Of a stretch of DNA of 9,794 nt, positions 1 through 5,722 are shown piece by piece. The position numbers and the translations under genes were made by a program. The notes under the pieces were generated by a model. It saw only the letters and a program-made list of their open reading frames with translations, did not search any database and was not told the origin of the DNA. The stretch spans positions 17,115-26,908 of the forward strand of contig CAJUIX010000032.1 of NCBI GenBank assembly GCA_910586665.1, in the 5' to 3' direction. Source of the DNA: an uncultured Duncaniella sp. (lineage in GTDB: Bacteria > Bacteroidota > Bacteroidia > Bacteroidales > Muribaculaceae). Positions within the stretch are counted from its first letter, which is position 1. Every line of letters starts with the position of its first letter.

Positions 1-347
1 AGCTGCGAGATGAGGCGGTACATCTCCTTCAACTGCTCGGAACGCCTGTCGTCGTCAGCCACCAGCTCTGCCGCAAGGTCCAGCGAGGTCATCTCGGAGG
101 AGTGGCGGCGGTGGCGCCTGAAGAAAGTCACGCAGGTGTTGATTGCTGTACGGTAAAGCCAGGTCGACACCTGTGAGCCTCCGCGGAAGGAGTCAATCCC
201 CTCCCAGATGTTGGCAAGTATCTCCTGGTAGAGGTCCTGGAAATGGTCACGGTCTGTCGCATACATATAGCACACCTTGTAAAGGAGCTGGCGGTTATCT
301 TTGACAATCGCCATAAATCGTGATTCCTTTTCGGTTGAGAGTGCCAT
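1..347 (-). CDS. ECF-type RNA polymerase sigma factor (sigma-70 family), 3' part cut by window edge
   Basis: Reading the minus strand from the ATG at 347 gives 115 complete codons plus two bases, open to the window edge. The protein starts MALSTEKESRF and carries a sigma-70 region 2: a core-binding helix with DLYQEILANIWEGIDSF (about residues 39-53), then STWLYRTAINTCVTFFRR (about 61-78), the usual region 2.3/2.4 signature of Bacteroidetes ECF factors. A charged linker follows (residues about 79-105). Region 4, which reads the -35 element, would lie beyond base 1. ECF factors are normally about 160-200 residues, so roughly 60% is present. It would direct RNA polymerase to a small regulon. Any anti-sigma partner (FecR-like or zinc-finger type) would lie off-window. 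The gene diverges from natAB and has an ECF-like promoter just upstream, which suggests autoregulation. An in-frame ATG at codon 12 is a possible later start. The family call is firm; the target genes are unknown. Confidence 0.93.
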   Translation of the reverse strand, partial: MALSTEKESRFMAIVKDNRQLLYKVCYMYATDRDHFQDLYQEILANIWEGIDSFRGGSQVSTWLYRTAINTCVTFFRRHRRHSSEMTSLDLAAELVADDDRRSEQLKEMYRLISQ

Positions 348-378
348 ATTTGCGTCTTGTTATTCGGTTTTCACTTCG

Positions 379-407
379 TTAGACGTAATTTTTTGAAAAA
401 AGTTGCA
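379..407 (-). promoter_or_regulatory. ECF sigma-type promoter for the sigma factor gene
   Basis: On the minus strand, TGCAAC (407-402) is followed after exactly 16 bases by CGTCTAA (385-379). A GCAAC/GTAAC-like -35 and a CGTCT-like -10 with a 16-base spacer is the layout of ECF-dependent promoters. Transcription would begin near base 372, giving a leader of about 25 bases before the ATG at 347. The placement suggests the factor activates its own gene, as many ECF factors do. Further upstream, TACGTTTG on the minus strand (446-439) matches the housekeeping -7 consensus TAnnTTTG, but I find no TTG at the right distance. It may give basal expression. This is inferred from motif and spacing only. 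Confidence 0.55.
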
Positions 408-435
408 CCCCCTTGAAACTTTTTTAATATTTTTG
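403..435 (+). promoter_or_regulatory. Probable housekeeping promoter of the natAB operon
   Basis: TATTTTTG at 428-435 fits the Bacteroidetes -7 box TAnnTTTG. A TTG at 403-405 lies 22 bases upstream, slightly longer than the usual 19-21. The predicted start is near 442, leaving a leader of about 43 bases before the ATG at 486. The box overlaps the control region of the divergent sigma gene, so the two promoters could interfere or be co-regulated. No Shine-Dalgarno sequence is seen before natA; the leader is A/T rich, as is normal for this phylum. Confidence 0.5.
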
Positions 436-485
436 CGTCAAACGTAGAAACAATAAACCATATTTTTATCACGAAAACATCTGAA

Positions 486-1415
486 ATGGATATACTTCAA
501 GTCGAAAACGTCAGCAAAGCATACTCCTCACATCTTGCTCTCGATGACGTCTCCCTGTCGGTTCCCCAAGGGAAGGTCTACGGTCTCCTCGGCCCTAACG
601 GCGCAGGCAAGACCACACTAATAAGAATCATCAACCACATCACCGCCCCCGACAGTGGCCAAGTCCTCTTCGAGGGACACCAGCTCACCCAGGCCGACGT
701 CGAGCACATCGGATATCTCCCCGAAGAGCGCGGCCTATATAAAAAGATGAAGGTCGGAGAGCAGGCTGTGTTCTTCGCCCGCCTTAAAGGCCTTTCCAAG
801 CAGGATGCCGTCCACGAGCTGCGCCGCTGGTTTGAAAAGTTCGACATCCTCTCGTGGTGGGACAAGAAAGTCGAGGAGCTCTCCAAAGGCATGGCCCAGA
901 AAGTCCAGTTCATCATCACTGTCCTCCACCGCCCGAAACTCCTGATTTTCGACGAGCCGTTTTCCGGCTTCGACCCTATCAACGCCTCACTTCTCAAAGA
1001 GGAAATCCTTAAGCTTAAGGATGAAGGCTCGACGGTCATCTTCTCGACCCACAACATGTCGTCAGTCGAAGAGATCTGCGACAATATCACCCTCATCAAC
1101 AAGAGCCGCAACATCCTCAGCGGTAATGTCGAGGAAATCCGCCGCCAGTACTTCGGAAACCGCTACGACCTGACATTCGCCGGGGACCCGCGCGCGCTGA
1201 TGGAGTCGCTCACCCCGCTCGCAGGAGAGTTCAACATGCTCGACCCGGACGCCCAGGGCCGACAGCGACTCAATTTCCACCTCAACGACGATGCCTCGCT
1301 CCGCGACGCAATAGCCGTGGCCAATGATGCCGTGACTATCGCCGGACTCAACGAGAGCATCGCCTCGATGAACGACATCTTCATCCGTGCCGTCAACGAG
1401 GACAGCAAACGATAA
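486..1415 (+). CDS. natA: ABC transporter ATP-binding protein, NatA-like exporter ATPase
   Basis: This 309-residue cytoplasmic ATPase should power the membrane permease encoded 29 bases downstream. Visible motifs are Walker A GPNGAGKT (residues 36-43), the segment GYLPEERGLY (76-85) at the Q-loop position, an ABC signature variant LSKGM (132-136), Walker B LLIFDEP (152-158) with catalytic E157, a D-loop SGFDP (160-164) and the H-loop histidine H189 in STHNM. The LPEERGLY block is typical of the NatA group of ABC-2 exporters. Residues about 215-309 form the extra C-terminal region (DUF4162-like) found in these ATPases. The length is normal and all catalytic residues are present. The transported substrate cannot be read from sequence. 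In Bacillus NatAB is a sodium exporter, but the Bacteroidetes homologues are uncharacterised to my knowledge, so the symbol denotes family rather than proven sodium transport. Confidence 0.92.
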   Translation: MDILQVENVSKAYSSHLALDDVSLSVPQGKVYGLLGPNGAGKTTLIRIINHITAPDSGQVLFEGHQLTQADVEHIGYLPEERGLYKKMKVGEQAVFFARLKGLSKQDAVHELRRWFEKFDILSWWDKKVEELSKGMAQKVQFIITVLHRPKLLIFDEPFSGFDPINASLLKEEILKLKDEGSTVIFSTHNMSSVEEICDNITLINKSRNILSGNVEEIRRQYFGNRYDLTFAGDPRALMESLTPLAGEFNMLDPDAQGRQRLNFHLNDDASLRDAIAVANDAVTIAGLNESIASMNDIFIRAVNEDSKR

Positions 1416-1444
1416 CATTAACCAACGATAGCACCATAACACTT

Positions 1445-2755
1445 ATGTCAAAAATAGGTATTGTAATTGAGCGCGAGTACATGGAGCGCGTCAAGAAAAA
1501 AAGCTTTATCATAACCACTATCCTTATGCCGGTGCTGATGCTCGTGCTGATGGCACTCCCAGCAATCATCATGAACTATGTCGACTCCTCGGCGACAACC
1601 GTCGCAGTCATCGACAACAGCGGCGTGATTCTACCCGAACTCAAAAGCTCGGAGTCACTGACATTCCGTCCGGCCACCGACGCCACCGTCGACTCGGCCC
1701 TGACCCGCGAAAACACTGATGCCGTCCTCGTCATCCCTGCCAACATCGTCGACAATCCCCGCGTCGGCCTCAAATACTACGCTAACGGCCCCTCGTCGGT
1801 AGGGACAGAGACAGGTATCACCGACCAGGTCAACAACATCATCGAGACACGCCGACTGAAAGCGTATGACATCGACAATCTCGACACGATTCTCGAAAGC
1901 GTCAAGAGCAACGTCAGCCTCACCACAGTCCGCGCCGACAAGGACAGCGAGGAGAGCAACTCCTCAATGTTCAGCTACGCAGTCGGCATAGGCATGACAT
2001 TCGTTCTCTACATGTTCCTGCTCATCTACGGCCAGATGGTCATGACCTCCATAATCGAGGAGAAGGGCAACCGCGTGCTCGAAGTGGTCGTCTCCTCAGT
2101 CAAGCCGGCCCAGCTCATGATGGGCAAGATTATCGGAGTGGCGCTCGTGGCTGTGACACAGATTATTATATGGGGCATACTACTCGCCGTGATGTCGGCC
2201 TACCTCCTGCCGGCACTCATGCCTGCCGACGCTATGGCTGACGTTACCGCTGTCCAGAGCGGCAACTTTGACCAGGTGAGCGACACCTCGTCGATAGAAA
2301 TCATCCAGGCAGTCGGTATGCTCGGCGACGTAGGCCACATAATCTCGCTCGTGGCTCTCATGACACTCTTCCTTGTGTGCGGCTTCCTGCTATACTCATC
2401 CATATTTGCAGCCGTCGGTTCATCCGTCGACAATATCCAGGACGCCAGCCAGCTCACCTCGCTCGCCGTATTCCCGATTGTCTTCGGCTTCATCTTCGCA
2501 ATGGTGGCCGCAGCCGACCCGACAGGCCCCGTAGCCTTCTGGATGTCGCTATTCCCCCTTACCTCACCAATGGTAATGGTGGCACGAATCCCCTTCGGCA
2601 TCCCGGCATGGGAGATTGCCCTCTCGCTCGCACTCCTCATTGCAGGCTTCGTGGCTATGGTATGGCTCGCGGGCAAGATTTACCGCGTCGGCATCTTCAT
2701 GTATGGAAAGAAACCTTCCTTCAAGGAACTCATCCGCTGGATTCAGTATAAGTAA
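1445..2755 (+). CDS. natB: ABC-2 type permease, NatB-like
   Basis: This 436-residue integral membrane protein is the partner of the ATPase just upstream. A positively charged N-terminus (ERVKKKS, residues 14-20) precedes the first membrane segment (about 21-45). A hydrophilic domain of about 130 residues (46-177) is probably exposed outside the cytoplasm. Five further hydrophobic segments lie near 178-200, 228-256, 297-322, 338-356 and 388-412, and the protein ends in a basic cytoplasmic tail (GKKPSFKELIRWIQYK). The EEKGNRVLEVVVSSVKP block (205-221) between segments 2 and 3 is the coupling region characteristic of ABC2_membrane_3/NatB permeases. One TM, a large external loop, then five TMs is the standard layout of this family. 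The start at 1445 gives the expected N-terminus; no Shine-Dalgarno site is visible. A hairpin terminator follows the stop codon, so the operon appears to be natAB only. The substrate is unknown. Confidence 0.9.
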   Translation: MSKIGIVIEREYMERVKKKSFIITTILMPVLMLVLMALPAIIMNYVDSSATTVAVIDNSGVILPELKSSESLTFRPATDATVDSALTRENTDAVLVIPANIVDNPRVGLKYYANGPSSVGTETGITDQVNNIIETRRLKAYDIDNLDTILESVKSNVSLTTVRADKDSEESNSSMFSYAVGIGMTFVLYMFLLIYGQMVMTSIIEEKGNRVLEVVVSSVKPAQLMMGKIIGVALVAVTQIIIWGILLAVMSAYLLPALMPADAMADVTAVQSGNFDQVSDTSSIEIIQAVGMLGDVGHIISLVALMTLFLVCGFLLYSSIFAAVGSSVDNIQDASQLTSLAVFPIVFGFIFAMVAAADPTGPVAFWMSLFPLTSPMVMVARIPFGIPAWEIALSLALLIAGFVAMVWLAGKIYRVGIFMYGKKPSFKELIRWIQYK

Positions 2756-2781
2756 ACAAGAATTTACAAGCATAACAAAAA

Positions 2782-2814
2782 CTCGCAACGTCCGACAAAC
2801 GTTGCGAGCTTTTT
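2782..2814. terminator. Bidirectional intrinsic terminator between natB and the GH43 gene
   Basis: CTCGCAACG (2782-2790) and CGTTGCGAG (2800-2808) form a perfect 9-bp stem with a 9-base loop. On the plus strand the stem is followed by CTTTTTAT; on the minus strand the A-run at 2777-2781 becomes a T-tract after the same stem. It lies 26 bases after the natB stop and 22 bases from the stop of the convergent GH43 gene, so it can end both transcripts. Confidence 0.9.
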
Positions 2815-2835
2815 ATATCATTTGTCAGCGGCTGT

Positions 2836-4209
2836 TTACTCTACGACCCACCAGTCGAAGTCAAACATCTCACCGTCACCGCCCCTGAAAAGGATGTATA
2901 CGTCATGGACGCCTTCGACCTTGTTCGGAATTCCGGACTCCAGCACTCCGTCCTTAGTAACGGGAACGATAGCGAAAGGCTTCTTGCCAAGATTGTCGAT
3001 TGCAAACTCAATCACGGCATCCTTATCCTTGACATTGGACACGGCAGCCTTTATGCGCTGCTGATCTTTGTTGCCAAAATCTACTGCGCGCAGACGCATC
3101 CAGTCGCCGTTGTGGATTGAGGTCACATAGTGACTGCTTCCAGCGCTGCGGTCGGTCTTCAGACCGTAGCTTTGAGCCATAGTCTCAGCCTCGACGCGCT
3201 TATAGGGGTCAAGGTTACGGACAGGCTTGACCACGCCCTCCTTGGTGAAGGGTATGAAGGGAATCTTGCCGTCCTTGGTATATTCGAACTCCTCCACGGC
3301 AGAAGAGCGTCGGAATCCGCCGCCGTTGATGCCCTGTCCGTTGTGATAGAACATAAAGTTACGCCCCTTGAACTCGATGCTTCCGCCATGAATCGTAAAA
3401 CTACCCTGAGCTTCATCCATAATGCGGCCTTGATACTTCCAGGGACCGTTGATGCTGTTAGATGTAGAGTAGGCCATGTGCTCGGGCACGCCGCCGGCAG
3501 CATAGACAAGATAGTAAACGCCATTGCGCTTGGTGACCCAGGGGCCCTCCTCATAGCCGGTCTTCATCTTGCGGCGGTTCTCCTGATAATCCATTTTCAT
3601 TACCTGCGGTCCGAAGGCATCCGGGTCATTAAGCCCCTCGACGGGTATGACATCGCTTCCGAGAGACACCATGTCCTCGTTCAGCTTGGCATACCACAGT
3701 CCGTTGTTACCCCAGAAGAGGTATGCCTGCCCGTCGTCGTCAATAAACACAGAGGGGTCGATGAAGCCCCAGTTACCGGGGACGAGCGGCTTGCCCAAAG
3801 CGTCCTTGTAAGGTCCTTCGGGACGGTCGGCCACTGCGACACCTATTCCGTGAAGGTGTTTGGTGGTATCCTCAGCGCAAATATACCAGTACCACTTGCC
3901 GTTGCGCTCGATAGCCTGCGATGCCCAGGCATTGTCACCCTGCTTCGCCCACTTGAAAGTGGCAGTCGAAATCGGCGCGCCGAGATATGTCCAGTTTACC
4001 ATATCGGTGGTGCTGTAGAGCAGCCAGTCCTTCATCTTGAAATACTGCGCGTCGTCCTCGTCATGGTCTACGAAAAGATAGACCGTATCACCATGCACAT
4101 AAGGAGCAGGGTCGGGAGTAAACATTGTACCGATAATCGGATTCTGGGCCGACAGTCCCATAGGCGAGAGCGCCAGGACCAAAGCCGGGATAGCAAATAA
4201 TTTTTTCAT
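2836..4209 (-). CDS. Secreted glycoside hydrolase family 43 protein with C-terminal CBM6
   Basis: This 457-residue enzyme starts with a signal peptide (MKKLFAIPALVLALSPMGLSA, probable cleavage before Q22). No lipobox cysteine is seen, so a periplasmic or secreted soluble protein is expected. The GH43 five-bladed propeller spans about residues 27-325. Likely catalytic acids are D33 in TPDPAP (general base), D151 in FIDPSVF (pKa modulator) and E221 in YEEGPW (general acid). H274 in IHGG fits the conserved metal-site histidine of the family. Residues about 336-457 form a CBM6-like beta-sandwich, starting RVEAETM, with HNGDWMRLRAVDFG in the middle and ending FDFDWWVVE. GH43 enzymes with CBM6 usually act as arabinofuranosidases or xylosidases on plant xylan or arabinan. 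The exact substrate is not readable here. No SusC/SusD, other glycosidase or sensor gene is adjacent, so it is not in a visible polysaccharide utilisation locus. The gene converges on natB and diverges from the gene at 4547. Confidence 0.92.
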   Translation of the reverse strand: MKKLFAIPALVLALSPMGLSAQNPIIGTMFTPDPAPYVHGDTVYLFVDHDEDDAQYFKMKDWLLYSTTDMVNWTYLGAPISTATFKWAKQGDNAWASQAIERNGKWYWYICAEDTTKHLHGIGVAVADRPEGPYKDALGKPLVPGNWGFIDPSVFIDDDGQAYLFWGNNGLWYAKLNEDMVSLGSDVIPVEGLNDPDAFGPQVMKMDYQENRRKMKTGYEEGPWVTKRNGVYYLVYAAGGVPEHMAYSTSNSINGPWKYQGRIMDEAQGSFTIHGGSIEFKGRNFMFYHNGQGINGGGFRRSSAVEEFEYTKDGKIPFIPFTKEGVVKPVRNLDPYKRVEAETMAQSYGLKTDRSAGSSHYVTSIHNGDWMRLRAVDFGNKDQQRIKAAVSNVKDKDAVIEFAIDNLGKKPFAIVPVTKDGVLESGIPNKVEGVHDVYILFRGGDGEMFDFDWWVVE

Positions 4210-4287
4210 TACCTGTCAATTAGATTTTATAAGATTAAATTCAGTCATCATCAGTGCAAACTGGTGTTTCCACATTTTCTCACCTTG

Positions 4288-4295
4288 CAAAATTA
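4288..4295 (-). promoter_or_regulatory. Possible -7 box for the GH43 gene
   Basis: TAATTTTG on the minus strand (4295-4288) matches TAnnTTTG and would start transcription near 4281, giving a leader of about 70 bases before the ATG at 4209. I find no TTG 19-21 bases upstream of it, so support rests on the -7 box alone. An activator might compensate, but no operator can be assigned. Confidence 0.35.
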
Positions 4296-4401
4296 TATCT
4301 ATTCCTCAAAAACATGATTCCCCTGCGGCTCATAAACATTATTTCTCGAATGTTTTACATTCATATTCGTCTCAAAGACGTGTCTGTTTTAATCACACCT
4401 A
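4296..4401. other. Divergent intergenic region with two small inverted repeats
   Basis: Between the GH43 promoter and the plus-strand promoter there is no credible gene. Two small dyads are present: AAACATT (4334-4340) with AATGTTT (4349-4355) around an 8-base loop, and CGTCT (4368-4372) with AGACG (4376-4380) around a 3-base loop. Neither is followed by a T-run, so they are not convincing terminators. They could be operator sites for either divergent gene, but such short dyads can also occur by chance. Confidence 0.3.
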
Positions 4402-4432
4402 TTGCGTTTCTTTCGAGAAATCGCTATATTTG
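4402..4432 (+). promoter_or_regulatory. Housekeeping promoter for the 4547-9475 gene cluster
   Basis: TTG at 4402-4404 and TATATTTG at 4425-4432 are separated by exactly 20 bases, an excellent match to the Bacteroidetes primary sigma promoter (TTG-N19-21-TAnnTTTG). Transcription should start near 4440, so the first gene has a leader of about 105 bases. That leader (4440-4546) is A/T rich, with no clear Shine-Dalgarno site, no riboswitch I recognise and no strong hairpin. Confidence 0.72.
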
Positions 4433-4546
4433 CACTATTATTGGTATTATGCGCGCATGTGGATTAAACTTTTATCCTACTCGCGTGTCTAAACTATAAG
4501 ATCTAAAAATAAAATAAGAATATCTCACTTCTCAGCATATCACACA

Positions 4547-5641
4547 ATGAACTTCAAAAGACTTACATTTTTCCTTGTCGGTTCTATTGCTGCCGTCGGC
4601 GTCATGTCGGCCCAGTCATACTTTGATGACGACATCTACTATGACGCATCAAAGGCAAGCAAGCCGGCGAAGACACAGGTAGCCAATCAGAACAACCGTA
4701 AGCAAGCCGTCGTAGTCTACGACTACCCCTCGGCTGACAACTTCACCGTCAACGGCACTCGAAAAATCAGTGTCGATGACTATAACCGTCGCGGCATCTT
4801 TGCCACCGACACCCTGAGCGCCGACACGACGTCGACCAACTTCGCCTACACCCGCCGAATCGAGCAGTTCTACAATCCCGAGATTGTCAGCGCCTCCGGC
4901 GACCAGGAACTGGCCAACATCTACTATATGGAGCCTGACCAGGTCAATATCTATGTCAACACTCCCTCCGCCTATTGGGGCTATAATTACTTCTATCCCG
5001 GCTCGGCATGGACTTATGACCCCTTCTGGGGCAACAACTACTGGCGCTGGAACTCCGCGTGGTACTGGAACAGCTGGTACGATCCATTCTGGGGCCCGAC
5101 CTGGACCTGGCCCGGCTATGGCTGGGGTCCCTCGTGGGCCTGGGGCCCGTCATGGGGATGGGGTCCTTCCTGGGGTTGGGGTCCTTCGTGGGGCTGGGGA
5201 CCTTCGTGGGGCTGGTCCACAGGGCCTAAACGCGCTCCAAACCTTGTCGCAGGGCGTCATCCAGGAGTGTCAGGCGGCCACAATGCCGTCCGTCCTAACG
5301 GCAGCCGTAATCCCGGATACTCCAACTACCGTCCCGGACATTCAAACAGCCGTCCGGCTATCGGCAATCAGAATAATGTTGTCAATCGCCGACCGGGTGT
5401 GACCACCAACCGCCGTCCATCGAACAACGGTAACAACTCCTACACCCGTCCGTCGCACAACAACAATAACAACTCATATACCCGCCCGTCGTACAACAAC
5501 AATAATAACAACAACTCCTACACCCGTCCGAGCACTCCCAACAGTGGCGGCCGCTATGGCTACGGAAGTGGCAGCGGCGGAAGCCGTGGAGGCATGGGTG
5601 GCGGAAGCCGCTCACACGGCGGCGGACGCGGACGCCATTAA
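4547..5641 (+). CDS. Secreted Trp/Gly/Asn-rich low-complexity repeat protein, function unknown
   Basis: This 364-residue protein has a signal peptide (about residues 1-22, ending VGVMSA, then QSYFDDD) and no lipobox, so export across the inner membrane is expected. Residues 23-140 are acidic and Tyr/Asp rich, with segments such as DDDIYYDASK and IYYMEPDQVNIYV. Residues 143-192 are packed with Trp and Tyr (WGYNYFYPGSAWTYDPFWG and similar). Residues 193-222 are five copies of WGPSWG or WGPSWA. Residues 230-330 are basic and Asn/Arg/Pro rich, with three SYTRPS motifs separated by poly-Asn. The tail (332-364) is Gly/Ser/Arg rich and ends HGGGRGRH. The composition suggests an extended, sticky surface or matrix protein, but no catalytic domain is visible and I do not recognise a characterised family. 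Only 81 bases without a good promoter separate it from the downstream barrel gene, so the two are probably co-transcribed. The start fits the signal peptide and the promoter at 4402. Confidence 0.85.
   Translation: MNFKRLTFFLVGSIAAVGVMSAQSYFDDDIYYDASKASKPAKTQVANQNNRKQAVVVYDYPSADNFTVNGTRKISVDDYNRRGIFATDTLSADTTSTNFAYTRRIEQFYNPEIVSASGDQELANIYYMEPDQVNIYVNTPSAYWGYNYFYPGSAWTYDPFWGNNYWRWNSAWYWNSWYDPFWGPTWTWPGYGWGPSWAWGPSWGWGPSWGWGPSWGWGPSWGWSTGPKRAPNLVAGRHPGVSGGHNAVRPNGSRNPGYSNYRPGHSNSRPAIGNQNNVVNRRPGVTTNRRPSNNGNNSYTRPSHNNNNNSYTRPSYNNNNNNNSYTRPSTPNSGGRYGYGSGSGGSRGGMGGGSRSHGGGRGRH
5123..5212 (+). repeat. Five tandem 18-bp units encoding WGPSWG/WGPSWA
   Basis: The units are 5123-5140, 5141-5158, 5159-5176, 5177-5194 and 5195-5212. 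The first reads TGGGGTCCCTCGTGGGCC and the last TGGGGACCTTCGTGGGGC. All are in frame with the gene and encode six residues each. Apart from the last codon of unit 1 (Ala instead of Gly), all differences between units are at third codon positions. Codons differ while the peptide is kept, which points to selection on the protein rather than very recent slippage. Confidence 0.95.
5438..5533 (+). repeat. Imperfect tandem repeat encoding SYTRPS plus poly-Asn
   Basis: Three SYTRPS motifs (5438-5455, 5474-5491, 5516-5533) are separated by H plus five Asn and by Y plus seven Asn. Units of 36 and 42 bases therefore differ by two Asn codons, which suggests length change by in-frame slippage in the AAC/AAT run. 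The reading frame is kept throughout. Confidence 0.85.
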
Positions 5642-5722
5642 TCCCCATGTCCACCTCCTCTCTCCTCTCCCCTATTACCGAATTTTTGGATTTGTCTATA
5701 AAAAACTCACAAACTTCAGCTT

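Noticed and set aside
578..1114. Open frame of 178 codons antisense to the ABC ATPase gene
   Set aside because: The sense strand encodes a full ABC ATPase with all motifs; the antisense frame is a by-product of codon bias.
3130..4200. Open frame of 356 codons on the plus strand, antisense to the GH43 gene
   Set aside because: It is a shadow of the GH43 coding sequence, which has a signal peptide, catalytic motifs and a CBM6. The antisense translation shows no recognisable domain and no promoter or plausible start context.
4254..4499. Open frame of 81 codons on the plus strand in the divergent intergenic region
   Set aside because: It spans the promoter at 4402-4432, starts before the predicted transcription start and has no domain or signal peptide. 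It is most likely chance.
4884..5402. Open frame of 172 codons overlapping the repeat protein in another frame
   Set aside because: It is a frame shadow of the low-complexity gene. The repeat differences fall at third positions of the 4547 frame, not of this frame.
5687..5694. TGGATTTG as a possible -7 box before the FadL-like gene
   Set aside because: It mismatches the second base of TAnnTTTG and has no TTG about 20 bases upstream. Co-transcription from 4402 is simpler.
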